Origin: Palaemon carinicauda
Lineage: Eukaryota > Arthropoda > Malacostraca > Decapoda > Palaemonidae
Length of the DNA stretch: 64,000 nucleotides
Assembly (NCBI RefSeq): GCF_036898095.1
Contig: NC_090729.1
Coordinates: 64,137,132-64,201,131 of the forward strand
Direction of reading: 5' to 3'
The notes under the pieces were generated by a model. The model had not been told where the DNA came from. It did no database searches and worked only from the letters and a program-made list of their open reading frames with translations. Positions 23,650 to 34,243 of this stretch are shown here, one piece after another. Both the position numbers and the translations under genes were made by a program. The stretch's first letter is position 1; each line of letters begins with the position of its first letter.

Positions 23650-24237
23650 TGTATTACAGTCGTGAGAGGGAAGGGTAATTTACCATTTTAGCAGGTGGGT
23701 TCAATGGACCATGATAATACAAAATAAAGGTATTTAAATGAGAATACAATCAAACAAGACTTGAATATAATAATTCAAAAATTAGTTACAAAACATTATA
23801 ATTAAACTTGAAGTCCATATACAAGGAACACAAAGGTCATAATGGACAAGATGGACAAATGACAAATGATAAATAACAACCACGTCTCAAAAAGTAATCA
23901 CACTGAAAATTGAGAACACTTAAAATAAAGCACAATTCGTTATTAAACCCTTACTATAATATTACTTATACTTAGGTTATAGATACATTACAATAAAGAG
24001 GACTGCTTCCCTGCTGCACACTAATGTCCTTGGTTTACTTGCTGAGTGGAGACTGATTGAAAATTATATTTAGGGGTCGAAGAAATTTAGGATTGGCGGA
24101 GCAAGTAAGAACAAGGAGTGTGAAACGAAGGCAAACAAGTTTCTGGGAAAGGACAAAGGAAAGTGGTATACAGGGGAAAACAGTCAGGTAAAATATATAC
24201 AATAATTTTAATGATGTGAAAGGTGTAATACCTCCCA
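23650..24237 (-). repeat. 3' LTR of the short LTR element
   Basis: It matches 24757-25349 through blocks such as ACCATTTTAGCAGGTGGGTT, ATACAATCAAACAAGA, CACGTCTC.AAAAGTAATCAC and GGAAAACAGTCAGG. The left end begins TGTATTACAGT. Confidence 0.7.
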
Positions 24238-24465
24238 CTAGAGGATCAAGCCCAGCGGAGTGGCTTGATCAAAGTAAACACACTAAAGAATTCCGGACGA
24301 TTTTCCATCATATATAATCCACGTGACGCCAGATCATAGAATTAGATAAATTAACGAAGATTCCTGTCTCTTCTTAATGGGAGGATTTTTTTTTTTTTTT
24401 TTTGATGTCGACGAAATATTTGGGCCCAAATTGTTAGTGTGAAATAGTGTCCATTGCCAAGGTAT

Positions 24466-24514
<49 letters not shown>

Positions 24515-24735
24515 TACTAAAACAGAAGTGGCCACCTTTTGTCACCGACAAATTTACGCACAATGGAAATGTATTCTTCAGCGGTCTAGCAAACACAAAA
24601 ACAGTCACCTAACTAACTATAATTCAGGATGTTCATTTCATGTAAGGTTGAATAACGAATTACCAACTACATAAACAAACAACTAATTCTTAATGAGTTG
24701 TCAATTATTACACAACCACGAAGTTTAGCAAATAG

Positions 24736-24753
24736 ATCTCGGACGGGCCCCCA
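24736..24753 (-). promoter_or_regulatory. Primer binding site, proline-tRNA type
   Basis: Minus-strand TGGGGGCCCGTCCGAGAT sits directly after the end of the 5' LTR. It differs at two positions from the canonical proline-tRNA primer site. Confidence 0.7.
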
Positions 24754-24756
24754 AAA

Positions 24757-25349
24757 TATTATTACAGTCATGGGAGAGAAGGGCAATTTACCATTTTAGC
24801 AGGTGGGTTCATTGGACCATAATGATACAAAATAAAGGTATTTGGATAAGAATACAATCAAACAAGATTTAAATATGATAATGCAAAAAATTATTTACAA
24901 AACATTAAAATTAAAATTAAAGTCCATATAAAAGGAACACAAAAGTCATATAGGGCACGTATGACACAATAGGACAAATGACAAATGACAAATGACAACC
25001 ACGTCTCGAAAAGTAATCACACTGGGAATTGAGAACACTTAAAACAAGAGCACAATTCGTTATTAAACCCTTACTATAATATTACTTGTACTTAGGTTAT
25101 ATATACATTACAATAAAGAGGACTGCTTCCCTGCAGGACACTAATGTCCTTGGTTTAGTGGCCGAGTGGAGTCTGATTGAAAATTACATTTAGGGGTCGA
25201 AGAAATTTAGGATGGGCGGAGCAAGTAAGAACAAGGAGTGTGAAACGAAGGCAAAAAAGTTTCTGGGAAAGGACAAAGGAGAGTGGTATACAGGGGAAAA
25301 CAGTCAGGAAAATATATACAATAATTATAATGATGTGGAAGGTGTAATA
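24757..25349 (-). repeat. 5' LTR of the short LTR element
   Basis: Direct copy of 23650-24237 with scattered substitutions. Flanked on its inner side by the primer site and on its outer side by resumption of repeat copy A (GGAAACTGGCACTTACAT). Confidence 0.7.
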
Positions 25350-26123
25350 AAGGAAACTGGCACTTACATAATTCGGGCTGAGTGCGTGGGATTGTGTAAG
25401 AATTCTGTGTTTAAATTTGTGCTCTATAGTTGGTTAGTTTCGTTTTGTTTATTTTAACCTCTCTTGCTGAGGGTAAGATGTCCAATTGATTGCTGTGATT
25501 TTTGTGTAATAAAGTAATTGGATTCTATCAATCAAACGTTTTCATATTTTTACTTCCTTTATTTATTGATTATGTCTAATATGAATATATGAACTTGTGA
25601 CAGCATACCCGATATATTGCAAAGAGTAAGTCTAAATAACTCAAAGGTAATAGTGTGTTAGCGAGTGGCTTAGTATTCATTCTCAGTTCTTTGAAGGTGA
25701 GGATCCTGGTCTTCAAATTTCACTTCAATACATCCTGCTGCTCCCCTCCATTGTCATTGTCTCCAATCATAAAGTGAAATTCATGTCCAGCCTCTCACTG
25801 GGGTCAATGGGACGGTGCCGAAACAGAGCCAAGGAGAATGCGGAGGACTTTAGTAATGACAAAGCTAAAGTAGACCATCAAATTACATTTATTTCATGTG
25901 TGAAGTTTTCAGGCCTCTGGACAGAGAACACTTTTCTAATCAGATTGAAGGTTTATGAACTACATCATCAGAGTCTTTACCAGGGTGTTTTTACCCTGAG
26001 TGATAGTGCTCCTTCTCCTCCGCTGCTGACCTTTGCTTATATGGTGTAGGGAGACATTCCTGGAACAACAAACTCAAACTCTAGAATTTAAGATAAAAAA
26101 ATATTCTCCACCATTGCTGTTAA

Positions 26124-26408
26124 CCCTTTTACCCCCAGGCTCTTTGGAAATTTCCAACCCTTAACCCCCAAGGGGTTATTTTTTCCCCAGCACATTTTGC
26201 AGCATATTTTCTTTAAATTGCTCTAACAGAGAGAGGTCAGGTTGGTCTCATTCTCTTGGAAAATGCCTGAATTTTCTTAAAAAATTGTCAAAAATATGAA
26301 AAAATGAATTTTTATAGCATTTTTTTGCATGGACGTACCGGTACGTCCATGGGGGTAAAGGGATGGCTTTTGTGAAACGTACCAGTACGTCCTTTGGGGG
26401 TAAAAGGG
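26124..26408. mobile_element. 285-bp piggyBac-type MITE at a TTAA site
   Basis: Perfect TTAA flanks it on both sides (26120-26123 and 26409-26412). The ends are inverted repeats: CCCTTTTACCCCCAGG on the left and, reverse-complemented, CCCTTTTACCCCCAAAGG on the right. The right half has an internal inverted motif, GGACGTACCGGTACGTCC. No coding capacity. CCCT-type ends with TTAA duplication point to piggyBac mobilisation. Confidence 0.85.
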
Positions 26409-26419
26409 TTAATATTATA

Positions 26420-27145
26420 AAAAGATAAGAAATATAATGGCATTATAAAAAAAGACATTAAAATTGGCTGAAAACGTACAAAAATGGCAAAAATAAAACA
26501 AACAAAATAGTATCTCATGTAATGAAATATTTTCTACTTTATATTCATATCTTTAGCGTCGTAGGAAAGTAGAGACTTTGTCAGGAAGTATCCAAAGAAT
26601 ACTTTCGTATTCCTGCTTGATGACACATTATTCTTAGTATATTATTAGTATCATGACATTCAAGGAAGCTAGTGTGATTTTTATGTGATATTATGACATT
26701 ATAATTCACTCTATACGGGAAGAGCTCTTGAGTCCGCTTTGCCTGACAAAGGTGGAATAATTTGTGCAAAGCGTTATTCAGAAAAAAATGACAGTATTTT
26801 CAACATTAAAAATTTAGGGAAATATTTTATGATAATTACATAAAATTGCATGATATTTATTTGAACAATATTATGATATGAAAATAGTTTGGTTAATAGT
26901 AATTTTACATTAAAACAGTTTTATGTCTATTTTTAAAAAGTATTAATTTCTTGGTCTTTTCAGTTCTAGGTTATCCGTTGCTCTCTCCACATTACTGCGA
27001 TTAGGGGATTGACACTTCTAGATGAAGCGTAGTAGGTGCAGCAAAGCGCTGCATTCTGCAGAACACTCATTATCACTAGTTACCTCCTACGCAGACAGCT
27101 TCACAGCTTCCATACTTTTACTTCTAACTTTTAGGACCTTTCCAA
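26420..27145. other. Non-coding AT-rich stretch
   Basis: No domain-bearing ORF or repeat was recognised. Confidence 0.35.
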
Positions 27146-27151
27146 TATACT

Positions 27152-27333
27152 GGTGTAATGGTCTGTTTTTCCTCACATCCAAAATTCCCCCTGGGGGAAA
27201 TATGGCCCAAAATACATATCCCCCGGGGGAACTTTGTCCCAGGATAATATTCCCCCTTCTGGGCCAAGAATCCCTCTTTGCTTGGTGGAGGTAACTATTA
27301 TTTTGGACTGGGGTAAAAACAGACTATTACACC
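27152..27333. mobile_element. ~180-bp MITE-like inverted-repeat element
   Basis: The left end GGTGTAATGGTCTGTTTTT is mirrored by GGTGTAATAGTCTGTTTTT on the opposite strand at the right end (27333-27315). The interior has G/C palindromes (CCCCCTGGGGG near 27188, TCCCCCGGGGGA near 27220). No target duplication was resolved, so the superfamily is unknown. A region at 27770-27945 with similar C5-G5 palindromes may be a diverged relative. Confidence 0.6.
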
Positions 27334-27642
27334 GGGTCATAAAAGTAAGTCATTAACTTCTTTAATCTTAATGTTTTTAGTGTACGCAGTTCAACATAAC
27401 CTCTTGCCAGTAAGAGTTTGTGACCTGGGAAAGGGGTCCGGGGGCTTGCCCCCTGCTAAGGGTTGTGACTTGGGAACATCTAGGTTAGGTTAGGTGGGTT
27501 TGTTAGGCACTGTACCCTTTTGTACCTTTTTATATTTTGTGTAAAGGGTATATGGAAAAATGCTTTAAAATACACATGTTAATATTATCGAAGCATTGCT
27601 AACATTAGCAATGGCATCGTAACGTTGGTAATGTTGCATAAC

Positions 27643-27644
<2 letters not shown>

Positions 27645-27711
<67 letters not shown>
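27645..27711. repeat. (TA)n microsatellite
   Basis: Uninterrupted TA run of about 66 bp. Confidence 0.95.
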
Positions 27712-27713
<2 letters not shown>

Positions 27714-28289
27714 CTAATATTTTGTCAAAGTTACCGTTGATTATTTAATTCATCAGAATAGTTTCTCTGTAAGGGAGGCGGGGGGAGAAATGGCCTATGT
27801 GGGGGGGGAAACATCTTAGGGTTGATATCCCCCCTGGGGGAATAACAGAGCGAGCTTCTTTTAGCAGGGGAAATTGATCCTAGGCTAAGTTTCCCTGGGG
27901 GGAATTTCCGTCAGGGGAGGAAAATTTCCTGCTACACAGGGCAACCTCTTAAGTTGGGGCTTCTTAATTCCCTATTTCTATGTTATTATTTCTAAGTTTC
28001 CTAATAAACTCTTTACAGTTAAAAATATGCTACGTAGTATCCTCTGCCTTCCTAAACAACACACAAAGCCCATCATTATTCCTGTTTCTATAATTTTCTT
28101 TTAATTCTAGCATATTTAACCATAACTATTACGGCCTCATTAGTGTTAAGTTCTCCTATGTAATCTCTTCTACCATTACTATTCACAAACCTCAGTTTGG
28201 TTACCTCTGGTTTCTTTTCTTCTATTTTTCTTTAAATTTCATTTGGCTCTTTATTTTTTTTTATCTTTTTAGTTTGTGAAGAAATGTAT

Positions 28290-29294
28290 TTTTATTTAGT
28301 TGTTGAGTGGGAACTTGTTCTGGAAAGTCTCCCTACATCGGTTTAGCACAGATCAGCAGGGGAGGGAAAAGAGCACTATCACTTTGATGACGTACTTCAC
28401 GAACCATCACTCGAAATGGCAAAAAAAAAAAAAAAAAAAAAAAAAATAACTACTCTGTTCAGAGACCTGAAAACTCCACACGTGAAATAAAAGTAATTTG
28501 ATGGCCATTCTTACCTTTAACAGGTCTAAGGTCATCTACACTTTTAGGCTCTGTTTTGGCTACATCCCAGGGACCCCAGTGAGATGCTGGACAGGAATCT
28601 TAAGTTAAGTAACTATTGAGAAAATTGCAATGAATGGGAGCAGTGATGTATTGTAAAGTAAACGTTAAAGATATGGATATTTACCTAAGAAGCACAGAGA
28701 TTAAATACTAAGTCACTCGCTTACACACTTATTACTTATTTGGGCTTACTCCTTCGAAAATATTGGGTATACTGTCACGAGAATGAATAATATAATAGAC
28801 ATAATAAATGAATGAAGGAAAGGGAATACGAAGAGGTAATTAACCTAATCTTGCTTTATTATACAAATTTACATTTAAAGAAATGGACATCTGAACATCA
28901 AGCAAAAGGATAAAAACAAAGACACAAAAGATGAAACAAGAAATGCAAAATAATAAAAAATATATATATGGTTGCTTAGACTCCTGGTCTTCTGCAATGT
29001 TTAATGATCGAAATAGGGTCGGACACATGGCCCTGTGACCAAGAGACTCTGCTAGTCTTGAAAGCAAAAATTATATGAAAAAATTGGTACTCATAATCCC
29101 ACCGCATACAACCCAAAATATGTAACAGCCAGCTAGACCTAAATCAAGTAAAACTTAATCTAAGCAAATAATGGGAGAAAAACTAAGTAGCCACATGTTT
29201 TTACCTGCTTTCACTTTGAAGACAGCCCTTGTCCATAAATGGCTGGCGATTGAATTGCTTGAATAGTTTGTACCCTTGACTGGCCCACACCTCG
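28290..29294 (-). repeat. Repeat family copy B, 3' part (relative to its own strand)
   Basis: The reverse complement matches copy A 25360-26108 and copy C 48079-48942. Landmarks are GATGTAGGGAGAC, GTCCAGCATCTCACTGGGGTCC and GAGTGACTTAGTATTTAATCTC. It stops at the CCTCG target duplication of the BEL/Pao element; the remainder of the copy resumes at 37609. A 25-bp poly(A) lies at 28422-28446. Confidence 0.75.
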
Positions 29295-30296
29295 TGTCGT
29301 GATTTTCACTTCGACAATTATATGATAAGTTCTAAGCCCGATGTTAAGGGCGGATAGCAAGACCTGGAAGAGGTAAGACTCCCAAAACCATCAAGGAATC
29401 AAACAAAATATGGAAACACTTTAAAATTTTATTACAAAAATAGTTGCTTAAAAGGGAAATAACATATTAAAACATTTACACTGCTTAATAAATGAAATAT
29501 CTGACTTGAAATAACTTCAAATGCTTGCAAAACGCTAAATACACATCGGACATAAAAGAAGAACAAAATGCACCCAATTTCAACAAAATACCTTGGTAGA
29601 CCACATACCAAGGCTTTTTATCGTAATTTAGTGAATGACTCTGATCTCCAATCACAAGGATCACCGAAATATATGCAGATACAAATCTCACATCACACTT
29701 ATAAAAACTATGGGGAAACCGACCTGGATACACAAGGAGCAGAGACGTAACAATATAGACAACTTACTTGTTCTGGGGATATTAGGCAAAAGAGGACGAT
29801 CGGAGCTCTGCAGCTCCGATGAAAACTCTGATTTCCCGCGCTGACTAAAGTGTCCTTGGCAGATGGAAGGGAATTCTTACCTTATTAACTTGTAAGGGGT
29901 CGGTTAAAGCTTCTTTATTTGCCACAAGACTGAGAAACTGTTAAAGTCTTATTTTAAATACAAGTGGGGGTTTAATGATTCGGCTGAAGGCCATAATTTG
30001 CCATAATCCACCAGCTTAGGGAGTCCTTGGCTCAAAACATATACATAAGACATTTTCATCGTGGTACAGTAAAATGACGTTACATTCGTGATTCATAAAT
30101 TACAAATACTCAATTTCTTTAACACCCGCTGCTTCCTTACCAGGTGGTTAAGTTTTAGGCCCTAATACCGTCGCCTATTAGACCATAGTCATTCGTCTCA
30201 ACGCCCGCAAGATCTTCCAGCCTTCCCTCAATTTAACGTAACGTTTGTGGAGTTAAATGGCGGGACTTTCTAATGATCAGTTCGAAATTGCCGACA
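29295..30296 (-). repeat. 3' LTR of the BEL/Pao element
   Basis: It aligns along its full length with 36608-37608; over the first 170 bp I count roughly a dozen differences. It contains a palindrome GGAGCTCTGCAGCTCC near 29804. Confidence 0.93.
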
Positions 30297-30531
30297 TCCT
30301 CCACACCCGAAATAAAGGGGCGGTGAAACGTCAGTCAATTAGGCAAGACTGGACTCGGGGGGGGGGGGGGAGTAACTACTCCAAGACTCTGTTAGGCTCG
30401 TTGCGTAGCGCTCCACAACAACTCTAACAGAACATACACAATGTACAGCATACAGCAATGTTACCCCAGGGCAATTAACTCTTACAGGTGTACACAAAAA
30501 ATAATAAAAAAAATGTACCCAAACAGAGGAT

Positions 30532-30770
30532 ACATACAACAGTCCAAACGGAAAGGCAAGTAGGCAATGGGCCTAAGACAATCATCATTTCATGCATATA
30601 TACACAAGAATAGTAATAGAAATGTATTCAGACATATAATACATACAACAATTCAAATGGAAAGGCAAGTAGGCAATGGGCCTAATAGAATCATCATTTC
30701 CTGCATATACATACAAGAATAGCAATAGAAATGTATCCAGACATATAATACATACATCGATTCGATCATA
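30532..30770 (-). repeat. ~109-bp tandem duplication in the 3' non-coding part of the BEL element
   Basis: Units start at 30532, 30641 and, partially, about 30750. They share GGAAAGGCAAGTAGGCAATG, GGGCCTAA and AGAAATGTAT.CAGACATA. The short ORF at 30959-30585 (-) over part of this region has no domain and is not counted as a gene. Confidence 0.8.
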
Positions 30771-31068
30771 AGGCAATCTGCTCTTAATCACATTAATCGA
30801 ATCACTCTTTTCACACTGCCACACGTAGGCTATTACTTTAGGGGGAACAAGAGGGAGGTGCCTGGTTCTGTACAACGCCCGGTTTGTAAGTACGAGAGGC
30901 CATCCCGTCCCCGTTCCCCACACCCAACGCACTTCCAACCACTGTGGATCCATGCACACCTACAATCTCTTCAATCCACCCTCCCTACCTACCAGATAGG
31001 GCACTCCATTTTTCACTCACTGTTTGCAGCTACGCATTATATATCGTCACTCCTTAGCAGATGGTCCA

Positions 31069-34000
31069 TCAGTTCTCGTGCTTTGTGGCAGCCCTTCTTA
31101 ATGGACGTGCAGAACGTCCTTGTGCGTCCGTCTGCTTCGATTCTGTTTCACTTTCACTTCTCTCACTAACCGCATTGTTCTCACCATTAGCGTCGTTGTC
31201 GAAGGTTCCTGTGGCTAGTTGTTGAGTTGTCGTAGCCGGAGCCATTTCCTGGTTGTCCCCAGACGTCTCAACGATCCCTAGCATGCCTGCTGTCGAACTG
31301 TATGCGCCCTCTTGTCCGTCGTCGTCGTCGTGTTCTACTACATCATCCTCAGAGGGGGCAATTTCCAGAGGAACCAGGTGGCTGACAGCTCGCAGTGACT
31401 CGACACCCTCAAACAACACTTTGGCCGAACGCACGACTCCGTCGTCGTCAAGATACGTCTCCACAACATGTCCAAGAGGCCACGTAGCTCTTTTTTTATT
31501 TTCTTGTTTTACCAGCATGACGTCTCCAGGGTGCAGCTTGGAGGGTTCCCCAGACCAACAGTCGTGCCGAGCTCTCAAGGCACTCAAATATTCCCTTCTC
31601 CACCTCTCTCGGAAGGCTTTCAAAGAGTCTGTCAGTTTCAGGTAGCGATCACGTAGCCTCCGGGAGGTAAAGGTCGCGTTGAGGTGGTCGTCCGGCAAGA
31701 TCGGTGCCATGAGGTGGACTGGGTGTCCTCTTAGCAAATGGGAGGGGGTGAGGACTTCATCCTCGCACTTGTCGCCTCTGTACATAAGCGGCCGATTATT
31801 CACCACTGCCTCTGCTTCTTTCACAAGGGTTAGTACGTGGGCGTCCGGTAGGTACTTCTTTCCGAGGGCTATCTGGAGGGTCCATTTCGTTACCCCAATC
31901 AGGCGCTAGAAGAACCCACCTTTCCAAGGTGCACGGGGCATCTGAAATCGCCCCTTTATGCCCATTCTCCTCAGGAACTGCTGGACTTCATCTTCTTCAT
32001 AGAGTCCCTGAAGGAGGTGGCTGGCAGTTTTGAAAGTTTGATGGTTATCGGACGTGATGAACTGCGGGGCACCGTGGGTGGCGCAAAATCGTCTTAGGGC
32101 TAATACAAATTCTTCCGCTTCCAGGAGGGGCAGAAATTGAGGTACACGGCCCTGCTGGCCATGCATGTCACGATCAGTATGTAGCCTGGCCGCGTTTCAG
32201 TCTGTATGGCCGCTGTGTGGTCCACTTCGACTGCTGTAAAGGGTTTTGTAAGGGTGGTCCTCTCCTTTGGTAGAGGGGGTGGTGGTGGCTGTCTCAACAG
32301 AGGCTGGAAGGCTCGTAAGCATTCTGGACATTGTCGCACAGTTCGCTTCGCAATGGAGCATAGACCCGCCACCAAGCATTTCTGTCGAAAGATACCCATG
32401 AGTGTATTCACCCCATAATGCAAGTGCAAACGGTGTAAATATCTTAAATAAATCCTGACTAAATGCCCTTTGGCTGGCAAGAGAATTAACTGATTAGTTT
32501 CCTCTACTTGGGACACTCGTCCCGTAGTACAAAGAAGACTCAATTAATACTAGATTCAATTGTCTGACAAAATTAGCAACTTCACGAGGGGGTCTGACTC
32601 CGCCCTCTAAGTAAGCATAAACTGTAGGTAAATAATGTTTTTGCTCTAGTTGTACAACAATACTGAACGGATGCTGTTTTATTTTTGTAAACCTTTTGAT
32701 TACCCCAACAACTCTCAACAAGAATTGGAATTCTACTTCCCTTTGTAGAATTTCCCATATCTCTCCGGGGGGGGGGGGGGGGGAAGGACTCATTTCCTCC
32801 CTCACTTCTTGCACCACCGCTACTGTAGTGATTTCATGGGTTGGATCTTCCTCCTTGCAAGGAACAGACTTTCCCATGGTCCTGAGGAATTCTGGGCCGT
32901 TCCTCCAAAGGGAGTTATCTTGCAGTTGTTGCGTCGTTGCACCTCTGGACAGGACATCAGCAGGGTTCTGTTTACTAGGGACATGGATCAAACTGAATCG
33001 ACAAACCTGCTGAAGAAAAACAACCTCCGCCACTCGGTTAGATAAAAAGATGTTCTTGTGGTCCCTGGCCTCGGGAGATGCTACCCATGCCAACGTGACC
33101 TTACTGTCAGTCCACATGACTATCTCTCGTGGCTCTATCAGCTCTTTGAGGGTCTTTGCTAATCTGCTGCCTAGCAACAATGCTAGCAGTTCTAGCTTGG
33201 GAATTGTCAATTTGTTCATTCCCTTTAGAGTGATCCTCATTTTACTAGTTATTAGGCTTACCTGATTGCAGTCGTCCCTGGTATATGCCACTGCGCCGTA
33301 TGCCTTACTGCTGGCCTCGGTGAATACATGGAGTTCTAAACCTTTCCTACCTATCGTTCTTGGAAAAGTGATTTTGTTCACCGCTTTCAAATCACTCAAC
33401 AACTCACTCGCTTCTCTAGCTTTTTCTCCTTTTAACACATCATCCCAACCCATGTCATCCTCCCATAGTTGTTGGAGGTAAAGTTTTCCTCTTACAAATA
33501 ATGGGCTTATCAAACCTATCGGATCGTAAATTGAGACCAACAGGGAAAGTACCCTATGCTTCGTAGGCACCCATCCCTCCCCCAACTCACAGATTCTCTT
33601 GCTTTCTTTCACACACAATCTGTCTACGTCCCGGGCCCATCGCAGCCCAAGCACGTTCACACTCACAGGCTCTCTCCACTGTTTCTCGCTATCGAAGGTC
33701 AAGTGATTGGACGTCCACCCTTCTAAAGGCATACCCGCCCCTTTTAAGATTTTATTGACAGACTCATGCTCTTACCTCATGCTCTCTAGATCTTCGAAAG
33801 TGGCCAGATAATTATCCACATAAAAAGACTTCACCAAATCTGGCCTACCTTCCCCTTTGAAATGATAATTCAACACTTGTTGTAACAAAAATGGACTTGC
33901 CGTGATGCCGAACACCATGACTCTGAAGGCGAAGGTAAACGCTCGACCTGCTGCCTCGCGCCACAGAAATCGTGTGTATTTGGCATCACGAGGATCCAAC

Positions 34001-34242
34001 AAGACACGATGGAAGGCTTTGCTGATGTCAGCTGACATAGCATATTGGTTCAACCTAAACCTTATGATCAAATGATACATTAATTCTACTAGATTGGGGC
34101 CAGGTAAGAGGCATTCATTCAATGACTTATTACCCTTTGATTTCGCCGAGGCATTGAACACGATTCTAAGGGGGGTGGTGCGGCTATCTTTCCTGATTCT
34201 AAAGTGCGGCATATAATAACCTTCCACCTTGGGTTCTTTCAC
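31069..34242 (-). pseudogene. pol: BEL/Pao Pol: RT, RNase H, integrase and DUF5641-like C-terminus, broken
   Basis: RT opens with MPHFRIRKDS and LRIVFNASAKS; the catalytic motif reads FYVDNYL, with Asn in the second Asp position. A stop near 33774-33772 is followed in the same frame by the RNase H region (VLGLRWARDVD; SIYDPIGLISP; HVFTEASSKAYGAV; IVMWTDSKVTLAW; RVAEV). A frameshift near 32520 leads to the integrase zinc site (HLHYGVN, then RQCPEC) and the start of the core (AVEVDHTAA). Another shift near 32140 gives FITSDNHQTF, and a TAG at 31908-31906 precedes AVVNNRPL. The tail has the DUF5641-like PGDVMLVK and WPLGHVVETY blocks, then an acidic segment. In the family this enzyme copies RNA and integrates the DNA. 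Here it is inactivated by at least four disruptions. Confidence 0.9.
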
Positions 34243-34243
34243 T

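Larger units (their letters stand above)
23650..25349 (-). mobile_element. Short LTR retrotransposon without coding capacity (TRIM/LARD-like)
   Basis: Two direct repeats of about 590 bp (23650-24237 and 24757-25349) flank about 520 bp. On the minus strand, just inside the right-hand repeat, is TGGGGGCCCGTCCGAGAT (24753-24736). This matches the well-known proline-tRNA primer site (TGGGGGCTCGTCCGGGAT) at 16 of 18 positions, so the element reads on the minus strand. The interior has a (CT)n run (24465-24511) and no domain-bearing ORF. The insertion point is inferred by comparison with copy C, where the corresponding site near 48079 is empty. Exact ends and the target duplication (perhaps TAAT) are unresolved. 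Confidence 0.7.
22900..26108 (+). repeat. Repeat family copy A, interrupted by an LTR element
   Basis: 22900-23649 and 25350-26108 align in order with 47315-48078 and 48079-48942 (copy C). Shared landmarks are the GTTGGTT..TTCCTTAA start, CCAGAATAGGTAGGAT, CCTGGTxxACC-region text, CCCATTTTAG..AGGTTAGATT, then across the insertion GGAAACTGGC..TACATAATTCGGGCTGAGTGCG, and the GTCCAGCCTCTCACTGGGGTC block. Weaker similarity may extend upstream to about 22555. No ORF or known domain was seen. The family has A-rich text at its right end (AAGATAAAAAAATATTCTCC). It may be a long LTR or a non-autonomous element; I cannot decide. Confidence 0.75.

Noticed and set aside
27481..27500. Telomere-like TTAGG units (TAGGTTAGGTTAGG)
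   Set aside because: Fewer than three units; too short to call an interstitial telomere.
31253..31645. 130-codon plus-strand ORF over the BEL C-terminus
   Set aside because: Antisense shadow of the DUF5641-like region.
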